NCBI GenBank assembly: GCA_029239975.1
Contig: JARBTX010000012.1
Coordinates: 1 to 62,731 of the forward strand
Length of the DNA stretch: 62,731 bases
From: Anaerocolumna sp.
Lineage (GTDB): Bacteria > Bacillota > Clostridia > Lachnospirales > Lachnospiraceae
Reading direction: 5' to 3'
Shown here: positions 9,000 to 19,755 of the stretch, piece after piece
Layout: each line of letters begins with the position of its first letter
How positions within the stretch are numbered: position 1 is the first letter of the stretch
Translations under genes and position numbers: made by a program
The notes under the pieces: generated by a model
What the model saw: only the letters and a program-made list of their open reading frames with translations
Told to the model about the DNA's origin: nothing
The model's database searches: none

Positions 9000-9731
9000 A
9001 TGAAAAAGTGGTTTGGGGTTATATCTTTGATTCTATGTTGGCAGTTAATCGCTGTCTTAGCTCATAATAAGATATTTCCTACATTTATAGAAGTTATGAT
9101 AGCAACAGTTATTAATCTGAAATCGATTATGATTCACACCTATTTTAGTACCATAAGATTAATTGCTGGTGTTATTTTATCGATTGTGATTGGAATGCCA
9201 GCTGGTATATTGGTGGGCTACCATAAAAGGTTAAGTGAATATTTTTCACCAATTATATACTTACTTGCTCCAATTCCAAAGATTGCTTTATTGCCACTTA
9301 TTATGTTATTATTTGGTATTGGTGATATGTCAAAAATATTTATTATATTTATTATAATGTTTTTTCAAGTAGTAGTTGCAGCTCATGATGCAGTGAAAAA
9401 TATACCAAGTGATTACTTTATACCCCTTAAGACAATTAAGTCAAAGCATAAAGATATTTTAATACATATTATATTCCCAGCGGCCCTTCCTGAGATGTTT
9501 ACATCTGTTCGTATTGGATTAGCCACTGGAATATCTGTTTTATTCTTTGCTGAAACCTTTGGAACAAAATGGGGGCTTGGATTTTACATAATGGATATGT
9601 GGATGAGATTAGATTATAAACAAATGTATTCTGGTATATTATTCCTAGGTATTTTAGGTTTAATAAGTGTTATAATAGTAAATCAATTACAGAAATACAT
9701 TTGTCCATGGATACAAAATAATAAAAATTAA
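9000..9731 (+). CDS. ABC transporter permease (NitT/TauT, SsuC-like)
   Basis: A 243-residue permease with about six membrane helices and the cytoplasmic coupling segment DAVKNIPSDYF...IIFPAALPEMFTSVRIGLATG (about 125-180) that contacts the ATPase in the SsuC/TauC/ThiX family. The start ATG 9000 follows AGAAGGAG at 8981-8988. An ATG at 8992 opens only a two-codon frame and is rejected. It completes the importer with the lipoprotein and ATPase and is the last gene of the UbiD-UbiA-UbiX operon, with a terminator 16 bases after its stop. Confidence 0.86.
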   Translation: MKKWFGVISLILCWQLIAVLAHNKIFPTFIEVMIATVINLKSIMIHTYFSTIRLIAGVILSIVIGMPAGILVGYHKRLSEYFSPIIYLLAPIPKIALLPLIMLLFGIGDMSKIFIIFIIMFFQVVVAAHDAVKNIPSDYFIPLKTIKSKHKDILIHIIFPAALPEMFTSVRIGLATGISVLFFAETFGTKWGLGFYIMDMWMRLDYKQMYSGILFLGILGLISVIIVNQLQKYICPWIQNNKN

Positions 9732-9747
9732 ACGATGGTGGCAAATG

Positions 9748-9783
9748 GGCCAATCAGAAAACTCTGGTTGGTCTATTTTTATT
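9748..9783 (+). terminator. Intrinsic terminator of the UbiD-to-ABC operon
   Basis: GGCCAATCAG (9748-9757) pairs with CTGGTTGGTC (9764-9773) around a six-base loop and is followed by TATTTTTATT. From here to the next start at 10083 (about 300 bases) the sequence is AT-rich. I see only a weak imperfect hairpin around 9877-9907 and a poor promoter candidate (TGGACT 10007, TATTAT 10030, 17-base spacing). Confidence 0.8.
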
Positions 9784-10082
9784 GATTCCTTAATTTTATT
9801 ATGCTAAAATGCAGAAAACAATATATTATGAATTTTTTTGTCGATTATAACTAAATAAAGGTACGAAAGTAAAGTTAATAAGTAGTTTTGTACTATTCTT
9901 ATTATCAACTAACAAGTAGAACCAATTAAAAATTATAATGAAATCCTAAAGCAACAAAATATTTTAATCGTTTATGACAATCTTTAAAAATAGCGAAATA
10001 AATCACTGGACTTATCTTAATTAGAGGTATATTATATCTAATATTGTTGAAAAAAAAATAAATTTGTTAGGAAGTGATCGAA

Positions 10083-10553
10083 ATGAAGAGATTAGAATCT
10101 AAACTAAATATCATAGTAATATTCGTAGTTATAGTTCTATTAATAATTGCTTTGTTTAACGCATTTTCCGTTACAAATGGATCAGTGAAAAATTTAGTAT
10201 TAAAAAGAACGAAGGGTTTTGATATATTAACGAAAAGCTCTTCTTATAATGAACTCTTAGCAAAATCAAAAGAAAAAGCAAAAGAAGATACGAATGAAGT
10301 TGGAGTTTTGCGTATCGAATTTGAAAAAGTAGAGATCGATTATGATAAAGTTTATACAAGTGATTTATTAGCCATTGGTTTACGATGGTTTTATTCTATA
10401 TTCTTTCTAATAACAATGCTATCTTTCTTTATATATTATATAAAGGGATGGCTTCTTGATGTAGCACTTTCAAAGTATCAACTACTGCCTGTGCTATTCA
10501 TTGAACTGAAGGACGGAAAAAAGGATACACTTAACCTTCATTATTCAATTTAA
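10083..10553 (+). CDS. Small membrane protein of unknown function upstream of the ATP synthase operon
   Basis: A 156-residue protein that I do not recognise. It has an N-terminal membrane helix (about 9-31), a hydrophilic Lys/Glu-rich middle of about 65 residues, one or two further membrane segments (about 100-125) and a short hydrophilic tail. I prefer ATG 10083, after AGGAAGTG at 10069-10076, over GTG 10074. It stands where atpI often stands in atp operons, but its topology and long hydrophilic loop do not look like AtpI, and a terminator-like hairpin separates it from atpB. Confidence 0.55.
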   Translation: MKRLESKLNIIVIFVVIVLLIIALFNAFSVTNGSVKNLVLKRTKGFDILTKSSSYNELLAKSKEKAKEDTNEVGVLRIEFEKVEIDYDKVYTSDLLAIGLRWFYSIFFLITMLSFFIYYIKGWLLDVALSKYQLLPVLFIELKDGKKDTLNLHYSI

Positions 10554-10589
10554 ACGTTCCAAATGAATTAAAAATTAAATAACATTAAA

Positions 10590-10622
10590 ACTAAGTAATG
10601 AATCTATCATTAGTGTTTTTTT
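10590..10622 (+). terminator. Probable terminator before atpB
   Basis: TAATGA (10596-10601) and TCATTA (10607-10612) form a short hairpin followed by GTG and eight T. The stem is short but the T-tract is clear. It would separate the small membrane protein gene from the atp operon. Confidence 0.5.
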
Positions 10623-10680
10623 GACGTGCCTTTTTACACCACTTTTGGTGAAGAATGAAATATATTAAGGAGGTGAATTT

Positions 10681-11367
10681 ATGGAGGAATTATCAACTGA
10701 GTTAATGTCTGAATTGCAGAGTAAGATAAGTTTTGAAATTCCTATTTTTGGTGGGATTCCAGTACCTAACTCAGTAGTTGTTACTTGGGGGATTATGGCC
10801 TTCCTTATGATTTTAACATTAATCTTTGTAAGAAATTTAAAATTGATACCAACCAGACCACAAGTAGTGGTTGAAACGATTGTTTCTGGGCTTACTAATT
10901 TCTTTGAAGATATTTTAGGAGAAGAAGGAAAACGTTATATCCCGTATCTTGGAACAGTTGCAATTTATATTGGTTGTGCGAATGTGATAGGTCTATTTGG
11001 ATTTACACCTCCGACGAAAGACTTAAATATTACAGCTGGCTTAGCTATTATGAGTATTGTCTTGATAGAATATTCAGGTATACATGCTCGTGGAAGAAAA
11101 GGATGGCTAAAAAGTTTTGGAGAACCAATGGCAATTTTAGCACCAATTAATATATTGGAGATGTTCATTAGACCGCTTTCACTATGTATGCGACTTTTCG
11201 GTAACATACTTGGTGGATTTGTAGTAATGGAATTAATAAAAATTGTAATGCCAGCCGTTATACCAATACCATTCAGTTTTTATTTTGATATATTCGATGG
11301 ATTAATACAAGCATATGTTTTTGTATTCTTAACATCCTTGTTTATGAAAGAAAAGATGGAAATTTAA
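10681..11367 (+). CDS. atpB: F0F1 ATP synthase subunit a
   Basis: The 228-residue subunit a forms the ion half-channels next to the c-ring. It has about five or six membrane helices; the conserved SLCMRLFGNILGG segment (about residues 163-175) carries the essential Arg. The start ATG 10681 follows AAGGAGGTGAATTT, a very strong site. It is the first gene of a complete atp operon in the usual Firmicute order, although the adjacent atpE gene is duplicated. Confidence 0.93.
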   Translation: MEELSTELMSELQSKISFEIPIFGGIPVPNSVVVTWGIMAFLMILTLIFVRNLKLIPTRPQVVVETIVSGLTNFFEDILGEEGKRYIPYLGTVAIYIGCANVIGLFGFTPPTKDLNITAGLAIMSIVLIEYSGIHARGRKGWLKSFGEPMAILAPINILEMFIRPLSLCMRLFGNILGGFVVMELIKIVMPAVIPIPFSFYFDIFDGLIQAYVFVFLTSLFMKEKMEI

Positions 11368-11391
11368 TAGAAAAGATAGGAGATTATTATT

Positions 11392-11616
11392 ATGACAGGA
11401 TTAATCGCAGTAGGTGCAGGTTTAGCAGTATTAACAGGTATAGGAGCAGGAATTGGTATTGGTATCGCAACATCAAAAGCTTCAGAAGCAATTGCAAGAC
11501 AACCTGAGGCAAAAGCAGATATTAATAAAGCTTTATTATTAGGTTGTGCTCTTGCAGAAGCAACAGCAATCTATGGTTTCGTTATTGCTGTATTAATTAT
11601 TTTATTCTTAAAGTAG
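11392..11616 (+). CDS. atpE: F0F1 ATP synthase subunit c, copy 1
   Basis: A 74-residue hairpin of two membrane helices joined by the polar loop ARQPEAK, with the ion-binding Glu in ALAEATAIYG. Compared with the sodium-type c subunit of Ilyobacter, the positions of Gln32 and Ser66 are occupied by Ile and Ala. This suggests proton rather than sodium coupling, by inference from established ligands. The protein is identical to that of the next gene. The ribosome binding site is TAGGAG. Confidence 0.93.
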   Translation: MTGLIAVGAGLAVLTGIGAGIGIGIATSKASEAIARQPEAKADINKALLLGCALAEATAIYGFVIAVLIILFLK

Positions 11617-11664
11617 AATGTAAACACGGAAGTTTATAGTGTTATAGCAGAATGGAGGATTATT

Positions 11665-11889
11665 ATGACAGGATTAATCGCAGTAGGTGCAGGTTTAGCA
11701 GTATTAACAGGCATAGGAGCAGGTATCGGAATTGGTATCGCAACTTCTAAGGCATCAGAAGCAATTGCAAGACAGCCAGAAGCAAAAGCAGATATAAATA
11801 AAGCATTATTATTAGGTTGTGCATTAGCAGAGGCAACAGCAATTTATGGTTTTGTTATCGCCGTACTAATTATACTATTCTTAAAATAG
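11665..11889 (+). CDS. atpE: F0F1 ATP synthase subunit c, copy 2 (identical protein)
   Basis: This encodes the same 74 residues as the preceding gene without any amino-acid difference, while the DNA differs at numerous third codon positions (for example the codons for the TSKAS and LLGCALAEA stretches). The first 45 bases or so of the two genes are nearly identical. The spacer between the copies is 48 bases and each has its own ribosome binding site (here TGGAGG). Duplication would raise c-subunit dosage, since a c-ring needs many copies per complex. Confidence 0.92.
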   Translation: MTGLIAVGAGLAVLTGIGAGIGIGIATSKASEAIARQPEAKADINKALLLGCALAEATAIYGFVIAVLIILFLK

Positions 11890-11906
11890 ATTAGGAGGAA
11901 ATAGTA

Positions 11907-12392
11907 TTGTTAAAGTTAGATTGGAACATTATATGGACAATTGTAAATATATTGATTTTATTTGTATTCTTTAAAAAGTTCTTATTTAAACCAGTTACAG
12001 AGATGATGGAAAAACGTACTCGTATAATTGAAGATTCTTTTAAGGATGCAGAAGATAAAAAAGCCGAAGCGCTTAAATTAAAGAATGATTATCAAGTAGA
12101 ATTAGATCAAGCAAATGTTAAAGCTACTGAAATAATAAAGGAAGCACGTGAACTTGCAGCACTTGAATACGTTGAGCAAGTGAAAGAGGCAAAAGATGAA
12201 GCTGCTAGAATTATTATGGAGGCAAACAAAGCAATAGAATTAGAAAAGCAAAAATCAATGCAAGATGCACAAGCCGAAATTGCAAATATAGCTATGCTTG
12301 CAGCAACAAAAATTATAAGAAAAAATGTTGATGACAGCACAAATAAAGAACTCCTTGGGGATTTCTTAAAAGAGGTAGGTGCTGCTAAATGA
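11907..12392 (+). CDS. atpF: F0F1 ATP synthase subunit b
   Basis: A 161-residue stator subunit: one N-terminal membrane helix (about 5-25), then a long charged coiled coil rich in Ala, Glu and Lys. It begins with TTG at 11907, eight bases after TTAGGAGG; no in-frame ATG gives a full membrane helix, so the rare start is accepted. Its stop overlaps the atpH start (ATGA), implying coupled translation. Confidence 0.92.
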   Translation: MLKLDWNIIWTIVNILILFVFFKKFLFKPVTEMMEKRTRIIEDSFKDAEDKKAEALKLKNDYQVELDQANVKATEIIKEARELAALEYVEQVKEAKDEAARIIMEANKAIELEKQKSMQDAQAEIANIAMLAATKIIRKNVDDSTNKELLGDFLKEVGAAK

Positions 12393-12895
12393 TAACTTGG
12401 CAGGCTATAAATTATGCAAAGGTTTTGTTTTCATTAGGTATTGCTGAAGATACAATAGAAAAAGCAAAAGATATCTTATTAAGTAATAGGGAATTACGAA
12501 ATGCTTTAGAAAATCCAACGATTAAAATGAAGGAAAAAGAAGCAGTTATTAATAAGGTATTTGATAAAGAAATCTGCTCGTACTTAAAGATTTTGTGTAA
12601 AAATCACAGTACCAGTATGATTGGTAGTATTTTTGAAGCGTATGATACAATTGTGCTTAATAGTAAAAACGTTATAAAGGCTAGATTATCGTTCGTGACT
12701 AGGCCTGATGATGCAGAACTGGAACAGATAAAAGTAATGGTGTGTAACAAATATAAGAAAGCAGGAGTTTGTATAGAGCTTATAGAAGATAATTCTTTAA
12801 TTGGAGGTTTTGTATTAACAGTAGGAGATACAGAATATGACAAAAGCATTAAAGGTACTCTTTTAGAAATGCAAAAAGCTCTTGCTAGGAGGTGA
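12389..12895 (+). CDS. atpH: F0F1 ATP synthase subunit delta
   Basis: The 168-residue delta subunit links the F1 head to the b stator. The C-terminal [21 protein letters not shown] region (about 133-153) is the family hallmark. The start overlaps the atpF stop by four bases. The last codons contain the AGGAGG site used by atpA. Confidence 0.92.
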   Translation: MITWQAINYAKVLFSLGIAEDTIEKAKDILLSNRELRNALENPTIKMKEKEAVINKVFDKEICSYLKILCKNHSTSMIGSIFEAYDTIVLNSKNVIKARLSFVTRPDDAELEQIKVMVCNKYKKAGVCIELIEDNSLIGGFVLTVGDTEYDKSIKGTLLEMQKALARR

Positions 12896-12900
12896 AGTGC

Positions 12901-14400
12901 TTGAGTAACGTAAATCAAAATGATATTATTTCTGTCTTAAAAAGTGAAATAGAAGATTATGATATAAAAATGTTAGTAAAAGAAACTGGAACCATTACTA
13001 ACATAAGTGATGGTATCGCTACTGTTTACGGATTAGATCACGCAATGTATGGCGAATTAGTTGAATTTGAAACAGGTGTACGAGGAATTGTTCAAAATCT
13101 TAATATGAATACCATAGGTTGTGTATTATTAGGATCTGAATACGGTCTGGTTGAAGGATCAAAAGTGGTTAGAACAAAGAAAAGAGCCGGTGTTCCAGTT
13201 TCTGATAAGTTGATCGGTAGAGTCGTAAATGCACTTGGTGGTCCTATTGATGGTAAAGGTCCAATTGAAGCCAATGAATTTTTCCCTATTGAAAACGAAG
13301 CACCTGGTGTATGTACTAGAAAATCAGTTAATGTTCCGTTACAAACAGGTATCCTAGCAATCGACGCCATGTTTCCGATTGGTCGTGGACAACGTGAGTT
13401 AATCATTGGTGACCGTCAGACAGGTAAAACATCCATCGCTGTTGATACAATTTTGAATCAAAAAGGTCAAGATGTAATTTGTATCTATGTAGCAATAGGA
13501 CAAAAAGCATCCACGGTAGCAAAAATAGTTTCTACACTTTCAAAACATGGAGCAATGGACTATTCTATCGTTGTTTCAGCACCAGCAAGTGATTTAGCGT
13601 CACTTCAATACATTGCTCCTTATTCAGGAACGGCAATGGCTGAGTATTTTATGAAACAAGGAAAAGATGTTTTAATCGTTTATGATGATTTATCAAAACA
13701 TGCCGTGGCATACCGTACCATGTCACTACTATTAGAAAGATCACCAGGTAGAGAAGCTTACCCTGGAGACGTTTTCTATTTACATTCTAGACTATTAGAA
13801 CGTTCTAGTAGAGTGGATGAAGCGTTCGGTGGCGGTTCAATCACAGCTTTACCTATTATTGAAACACTCGCTGGGGATGTATCTGCCTATATACCAACTA
13901 ACGTAATATCAATTACAGATGGACAGATATTTTTAGAGAGTGAATTATTCTTTGCTGGTATAAGACCTGCTGTTAACGTTGGACTAAGTGTATCACGTGT
14001 AGGTGGTGCAGCTCAAACAAAAGCCATGAAAAAAGCTGCTGGTAGTCTTCGTATTGACTTAGCACAATACCGTGAAATGGAAATCTTTACTCAATTTAGT
14101 TCTGAGTTAGATAAGTCAACAAAAGATTTACTAGATCATGGTAAACGATTGGTAGAATTATTAAAACAACCACTATCAAAGCCATTGCCTTTACACGAAC
14201 AAGTAATTCTATTATGTGTAGCAAATAATCGATTATTATTAAGTGTTCCTGTAAAAGAAATTAAAACTTATAGAAATGAGTTAATGGATTATTTCAGATT
14301 GAAGTATCCAAATATTATAGAAGAAATCGATACAAATAAAGTATTAACAGATGAGTTAATCGAACAGATCGTACTAGCTGCCAAAGAATTTAAGAAGTAG
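12901..14400 (+). CDS. atpA: F0F1 ATP synthase subunit alpha
   Basis: The 499-residue non-catalytic nucleotide-binding subunit has the P-loop GDRQTGKTS (about residues 167-175) and the alpha signature [11 protein letters not shown]...SRLLERSS. I choose TTG 12901, eight bases after AGGAGG (12887-12892); the GTG at 12892 would lie on the ribosome binding site itself. This is the second TTG start in the operon. No ATG near the N-terminus is well placed. Confidence 0.92.
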   Translation: MSNVNQNDIISVLKSEIEDYDIKMLVKETGTITNISDGIATVYGLDHAMYGELVEFETGVRGIVQNLNMNTIGCVLLGSEYGLVEGSKVVRTKKRAGVPVSDKLIGRVVNALGGPIDGKGPIEANEFFPIENEAPGVCTRKSVNVPLQTGILAIDAMFPIGRGQRELIIGDRQTGKTSIAVDTILNQKGQDVICIYVAIGQKASTVAKIVSTLSKHGAMDYSIVVSAPASDLASLQYIAPYSGTAMAEYFMKQGKDVLIVYDDLSKHAVAYRTMSLLLERSPGREAYPGDVFYLHSRLLERSSRVDEAFGGGSITALPIIETLAGDVSAYIPTNVISITDGQIFLESELFFAGIRPAVNVGLSVSRVGGAAQTKAMKKAAGSLRIDLAQYREMEIFTQFSSELDKSTKDLLDHGKRLVELLKQPLSKPLPLHEQVILLCVANNRLLLSVPVKEIKTYRNELMDYFRLKYPNIIEEIDTNKVLTDELIEQIVLAAKEFKK

Positions 14401-14409
14401 GTGATTATC

Positions 14410-15282
14410 ATGGCAAATATGAGAGAAATTCGTTCAAGAATGAAGAGTATTCAGGATATTATGAAGATTACAAATGCCATGTATTTAATATCTTCTTCAA
14501 AATTAAAAAAGGCTAGAAAAAACCTTCTTGCAACGGAACCATATTTTGAGAAGCTTCAATCTACCATTCATGATATCTTAGTTCGTGCACCACATATGCA
14601 CCAGATTTATTTTGAACGTAGAGAAAATATAAAAACAAGTGACAGAAAAACAGGATACCTGGTAATAACTGCAGATAAAGGTTTAGCTGGGTCCTATAAT
14701 CACAATATTATTAAACGAGCAGAAGAAGAAATGGCAAAGACTCCAAATAATTGTCTCTTTGTCGTTGGGCAAGTTGGTAGACAATACTTTACTAGAAAGA
14801 ATATTCATGTTGATTGTGAATTCTTATATACTGCTCAAAATCCATCTCTTTTTCGTGCTGAACTTATATCAGAAACTATTATTGAGTTATTTACAGCTGG
14901 AAGGCTTGATGATATCTATATCATCTATACGAAAATGGTTACACCTTTAAGAAGTGAAGTACAAGTTGCAAAAATATTACCTCTTGAGAGAATGAAATTT
15001 GAAAGAAGAAAAGCTGGTTATCAACATGCAAAATTTGATCCTTCTCCAGAAGAAGTAATGAACCATCTTGTACCAAATTATCTAAAGGGGCTTATCTATG
15101 GTGCTTTAGTAGAATCATTTTCTAGTGAGCAAAATGCTAGAATGACTGCTATGGAAGCAGCAACGAAAAGTGCAAAAAATATGATACGTGAGTTAGATTT
15201 ATTATATAACAGAGCAAGGCAAGCCTCAATTACACAAGAAATAACTGAAATTGTGAGCGGTGCGAAAAGCTTAAAAAAATAA
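14410..15282 (+). CDS. atpG: F0F1 ATP synthase subunit gamma
   Basis: The 290-residue central-stalk subunit has the N-terminal helix MREIRSRMKSIQDIMKITNAM and the C-terminal helix ending in ITQEITEIVSGAKSLKK, both of which form the rotating coiled coil. I choose ATG 14410, nine bases after AGTAGGTGA, rather than GTG 14401. Confidence 0.92.
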   Translation: MANMREIRSRMKSIQDIMKITNAMYLISSSKLKKARKNLLATEPYFEKLQSTIHDILVRAPHMHQIYFERRENIKTSDRKTGYLVITADKGLAGSYNHNIIKRAEEEMAKTPNNCLFVVGQVGRQYFTRKNIHVDCEFLYTAQNPSLFRAELISETIIELFTAGRLDDIYIIYTKMVTPLRSEVQVAKILPLERMKFERRKAGYQHAKFDPSPEEVMNHLVPNYLKGLIYGALVESFSSEQNARMTAMEAATKSAKNMIRELDLLYNRARQASITQEITEIVSGAKSLKK

Positions 15283-15298
15283 TAGAAAGGAGAAATGA

Positions 15299-16705
<1,407 letters not shown>

Positions 16706-16735
16706 ATCTACCTAACCTGGTAGATAGGAGGGAAA

Positions 16736-17146
16736 ATGGCTAATACATTTCAACTTGATATTATTGCAAGTGACCATGTTTTTTATAGGGGAGAATGTGA
16801 AATGTTAATATTCCCTGGTTTAGATGGAGAACATGGAATTATGGCAAACCACGAACCATTAGTTACCTGTTTAAATTCAGGAGAACTACGATTCCGTGTT
16901 GATGGACAATGGCAATATGCAGCAGTAAGCGATGGCTTTGTTGAGATTACTCAAAAATATGTAGTACTTCTTGCTGATACAGTAGAGCGACCAGAAGAAA
17001 TTGATATAAATAGAGCAAACGAATCAAAAATGCGAGCCGAAGAGAAATTACGACAAGAACAAAGTATTAAAGAATATTATCATACACAAGCAGAGCTTAC
17101 TAGAGCCATGAATAGACTTAAAGTTACAAAAAGACATGTTGATTAA
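16736..17146 (+). CDS. atpC: F0F1 ATP synthase subunit epsilon
   Basis: The 136-residue epsilon subunit has an N-terminal beta sandwich (FPGLDGEHGIMANHEPLVT) and a C-terminal helical pair that can act as an inhibitory arm. The start ATG follows ATAGGAGG. The last nine codons lie within the first unit of a 40-base tandem repeat that continues past the stop, so the C-terminus may have been reshaped by the duplication. The operon ends at the terminator at 17231. Confidence 0.92.
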   Translation: MANTFQLDIIASDHVFYRGECEMLIFPGLDGEHGIMANHEPLVTCLNSGELRFRVDGQWQYAAVSDGFVEITQKYVVLLADTVERPEEIDINRANESKMRAEEKLRQEQSIKEYYHTQAELTRAMNRLKVTKRHVD

Positions 17147-17229
17147 TGAATAAAAACATTAAGTTGTAAATAGGCATGTTAATTAATGAATAAAAAATTA
17201 AGTTACAAAAAGTATGTTAATTAAATATT
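17121..17229 (+). repeat. Tandem repeat of about 40 bases spanning the atpC stop
   Basis: Three degenerate units are at 17121-17160, 17161-17199 and 17200-17229. Each begins AAGTTRYAAA, contains ATGTTRATTAA and, in the first two, continues TGAATAAAAA. Unit 1 is partly coding (the end of atpC); units 2 and 3 are noncoding. Confidence 0.8.
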
Positions 17230-17230
17230 A

Positions 17231-17287
17231 AAAAAGGGCTGTCAGGCTAGTGGTATTTTACCCATTAGTTTAACAGCCCTTTTTTTA
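17231..17287 (+). terminator. Terminator of the atp operon
   Basis: AAAAAGGGCTGT (17231-17242) pairs with ACAGCCCTTTTT (17273-17284) with an inner CTA-TGG/CCA-TAG stem, and a T-run follows. This is a strong hairpin in the plus orientation. Confidence 0.92.
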
Positions 17288-17404
17288 ATTATTTTTAGGA
17301 AGTATGTTTAGTATACTCAATCTTGTATTTAAATGATACATGCAATATAATAAAATTAGGAATAAATGGGTGTCAAAACTACTTTTTATCATAGGAGGGT
17401 TTAT

Positions 17405-19639
17405 ATGGGTTATAAGGTAATTCGAAATGAGTTTTATACAAGAATTGAACATGATAATGGTGTAGTATTAGGAATTTATAATGTTAATATCATTGAAAAA
17501 GATGGCTATGTGTTTAAAGATTTAGCTGGTACAAATGAATTACTTCCCTATGAAGATTGGAGATTAGATCCTGATACCAGAGCTTTGGATTTAGCAGGAA
17601 GATTATCTATTGATGAAATTGCAGGTTTAATGTTGTATTCTTCTCATCAAATGATACCTGCCATTCCATTTGGACCTTTTAGCGCTACATATGATGGAAA
17701 AAGTTTTAGTGAAAGTGGTAAGAAAGCCTTTGAACTAACGGACCAACAAAAAGAGTTTTTAATAAAAGATAATATACGCCATGTATTAGTAATGAAATTA
17801 CAAGATGCAGATACTGCTGCAAGATGGAATAATGAGATGCAAAAGTTAGCAGAAAGTCTTCCATTTGGTATTCCGATAAATTCATCATCGGATCCAAGAC
17901 ATGGAGCAATGGATTCGAATGCTGAATACAAAGGAGCTGGAAGTGATGTATCAAAATGGCCAGAAGGAATTGGGTTATCTGCTACATTCTCTAGAGACTT
18001 ATGTTATAAATTTGCTAAGATTGCTTCAACAGAGTATAGAGCACTGGGTATAACTACTGCATTATCTCCTCAAATAGATCTAGCAACAGAGCCAAGGTGG
18101 ATGCGTTTTGCGGATACCTTTGGTGGACATGTTGATCTCACCATAGATATGACAAAAGCATATTGTGATGGAATGCAAACAACTGACGGAGTAGGGAATG
18201 GTTGGGGAAGTAACAGTGTGGTAACCATGGCAAAGCATTGGCCAGGTGGTGGAACTGGTGAAGGGGGGAGAGATGCTCATTACCCATTTGGCAAATATGC
18301 TGTTTATCCAGGTGATAATTTTAACCTACATTTGAAACCATTTACTGAAGGAGCTCTAAATTTAGATGGACCTACTAAGAAAACAGGCTCTATCATGCCA
18401 TATTATACCGTTTCTTGGAATCAAGATAATAAGAATGGAGAGAATGTTGGCAATTCTTATAACGAATACATAATAAAAGATTTATTAAGAGCAACATATG
18501 ACTATGCTGGTGTGATTTGTACGGATTGGGGAATAACAGGGGATCCAGAAGCAGAGATTGATTCCTTTGGTAGCAGATGTTTCGGAGTTGAGTCTTTATC
18601 TGAAGCAGAAAGACATCTTAAATGTATTATGAACGGAATAGATCAATTTGGTGGTAACAATAGAAAAGAACCAATCATAAAGGCATATCAATTAGGATGT
18701 GAGCAGTTCGGTGAAGATTTTATGAGAAAGAGAATGGAAGAATCCGCTTATCGATTATTAAAGAATATGTTTCAACTTGGTTTATTCGAAAACCCTTATC
18801 TTAATCCAATTGAGAGTGCTGCTATTGTAGGATGTAGTGAACATCAAAGGGCAGGTTACGAAGCGCAGTTACAATCTATTGTAATGCTTAAGAACAAAAA
18901 TAACTGCTTACCTTTACATAAAAAAATTAAGGTTTATATTCCAAATCGATCTATAAAGGAAAAGAAAACATTCTTTCGTACCATGGAAGATGCTAAGACT
19001 ATCATACCTGTTTTGGATAACTTACTAGAAGATTATTTTACGAAAACAGATGATCCGTTAAATGCAGATGCTGCCATAGTATTTTTAGAAAGTCCAATAA
19101 CAGATGGATATTCTACTAAAGATTTAAGTTTGGGTGGAAATGGTTATTTACCTATTAGTTTACAATATAGACCATATACTGCTATTAATGCTAGAATGGA
19201 AAGTTTAGCTGGTGGAGACATTCGTGAGCAAAACAATAATCGCAGTTATTATGGAAAAACAACCTATACAGCAAATGAGCAAGATTTAGATAACCTAATC
19301 AACGCTAGAAAGTTAATGGGAAATAAGCCGGTTATTGCCTGTATTACAATGCGTAATCCTACTGTTTTAAAAGAATTAGAGCCATATGTGGATGCCATAT
19401 TAGTTGACTTTGGAGTTCAAAAAAGAGCGCTCTTAGATATTATTACCGGAGAAGCAGAACCAAATGGACTATTACCTGTTTTATTACCAATGGATATGGA
19501 AACGGTTGAGAAACATTATGAAGATACTCCGTTTGATATGGAACCATATAAGGATGAAACGGGGGCTGTTTATCGTTTTGGATATGGTCTAAATTGGTTT
19601 GGTCAAATAAAGGATAGTAGGACCTCTAAATACAAATAG
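17405..19639 (+). CDS. Glycoside hydrolase family 3 (beta-glucosidase-like), intracellular
   Basis: A 744-residue GH3 enzyme with the (beta/alpha)8 domain first and the alpha/beta sandwich domain at about 480-744. The catalytic nucleophile is predicted at Asp374 in GVICTDWG. The substrate-binding KHWPGGGTGEGGRDAH segment (about 277-292) is clear. There is no signal peptide, so it probably cleaves imported oligosaccharides in the cytoplasm. I choose ATG 17405, after ATAGGAGGG, over ATG 17366, which has no ribosome binding site. The sugar specificity (glucoside, xyloside or other) cannot be stated. It stands alone between two terminators. Confidence 0.85.
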   Translation: MGYKVIRNEFYTRIEHDNGVVLGIYNVNIIEKDGYVFKDLAGTNELLPYEDWRLDPDTRALDLAGRLSIDEIAGLMLYSSHQMIPAIPFGPFSATYDGKSFSESGKKAFELTDQQKEFLIKDNIRHVLVMKLQDADTAARWNNEMQKLAESLPFGIPINSSSDPRHGAMDSNAEYKGAGSDVSKWPEGIGLSATFSRDLCYKFAKIASTEYRALGITTALSPQIDLATEPRWMRFADTFGGHVDLTIDMTKAYCDGMQTTDGVGNGWGSNSVVTMAKHWPGGGTGEGGRDAHYPFGKYAVYPGDNFNLHLKPFTEGALNLDGPTKKTGSIMPYYTVSWNQDNKNGENVGNSYNEYIIKDLLRATYDYAGVICTDWGITGDPEAEIDSFGSRCFGVESLSEAERHLKCIMNGIDQFGGNNRKEPIIKAYQLGCEQFGEDFMRKRMEESAYRLLKNMFQLGLFENPYLNPIESAAIVGCSEHQRAGYEAQLQSIVMLKNKNNCLPLHKKIKVYIPNRSIKEKKTFFRTMEDAKTIIPVLDNLLEDYFTKTDDPLNADAAIVFLESPITDGYSTKDLSLGGNGYLPISLQYRPYTAINARMESLAGGDIREQNNNRSYYGKTTYTANEQDLDNLINARKLMGNKPVIACITMRNPTVLKELEPYVDAILVDFGVQKRALLDIITGEAEPNGLLPVLLPMDMETVEKHYEDTPFDMEPYKDETGAVYRFGYGLNWFGQIKDSRTSKYK

Positions 19640-19650
19640 TAACTAGAATT

Positions 19651-19700
19651 AAACTCTGAGATAATAGATGATTATGTCATTTTACTATTTCAGAGTTTTT
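19651..19700 (+). terminator. Terminator after the GH3 gene
   Basis: AAACTCTGA (19651-19659) pairs with TCAGAGTTT (19690-19698), with a second inner stem ATAGTAG-like, and TTT follows. Confidence 0.8.
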
Positions 19701-19755
19701 GTTGGTAAAAGCGGTTAAACCATTCAAATAGTATATATTCTATTTGTTAAACCAC

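Noticed and set aside
11392-11889. Assembly duplication of atpE
   Set aside because: The copies differ at many silent positions and have different spacers, so they are two real genes.
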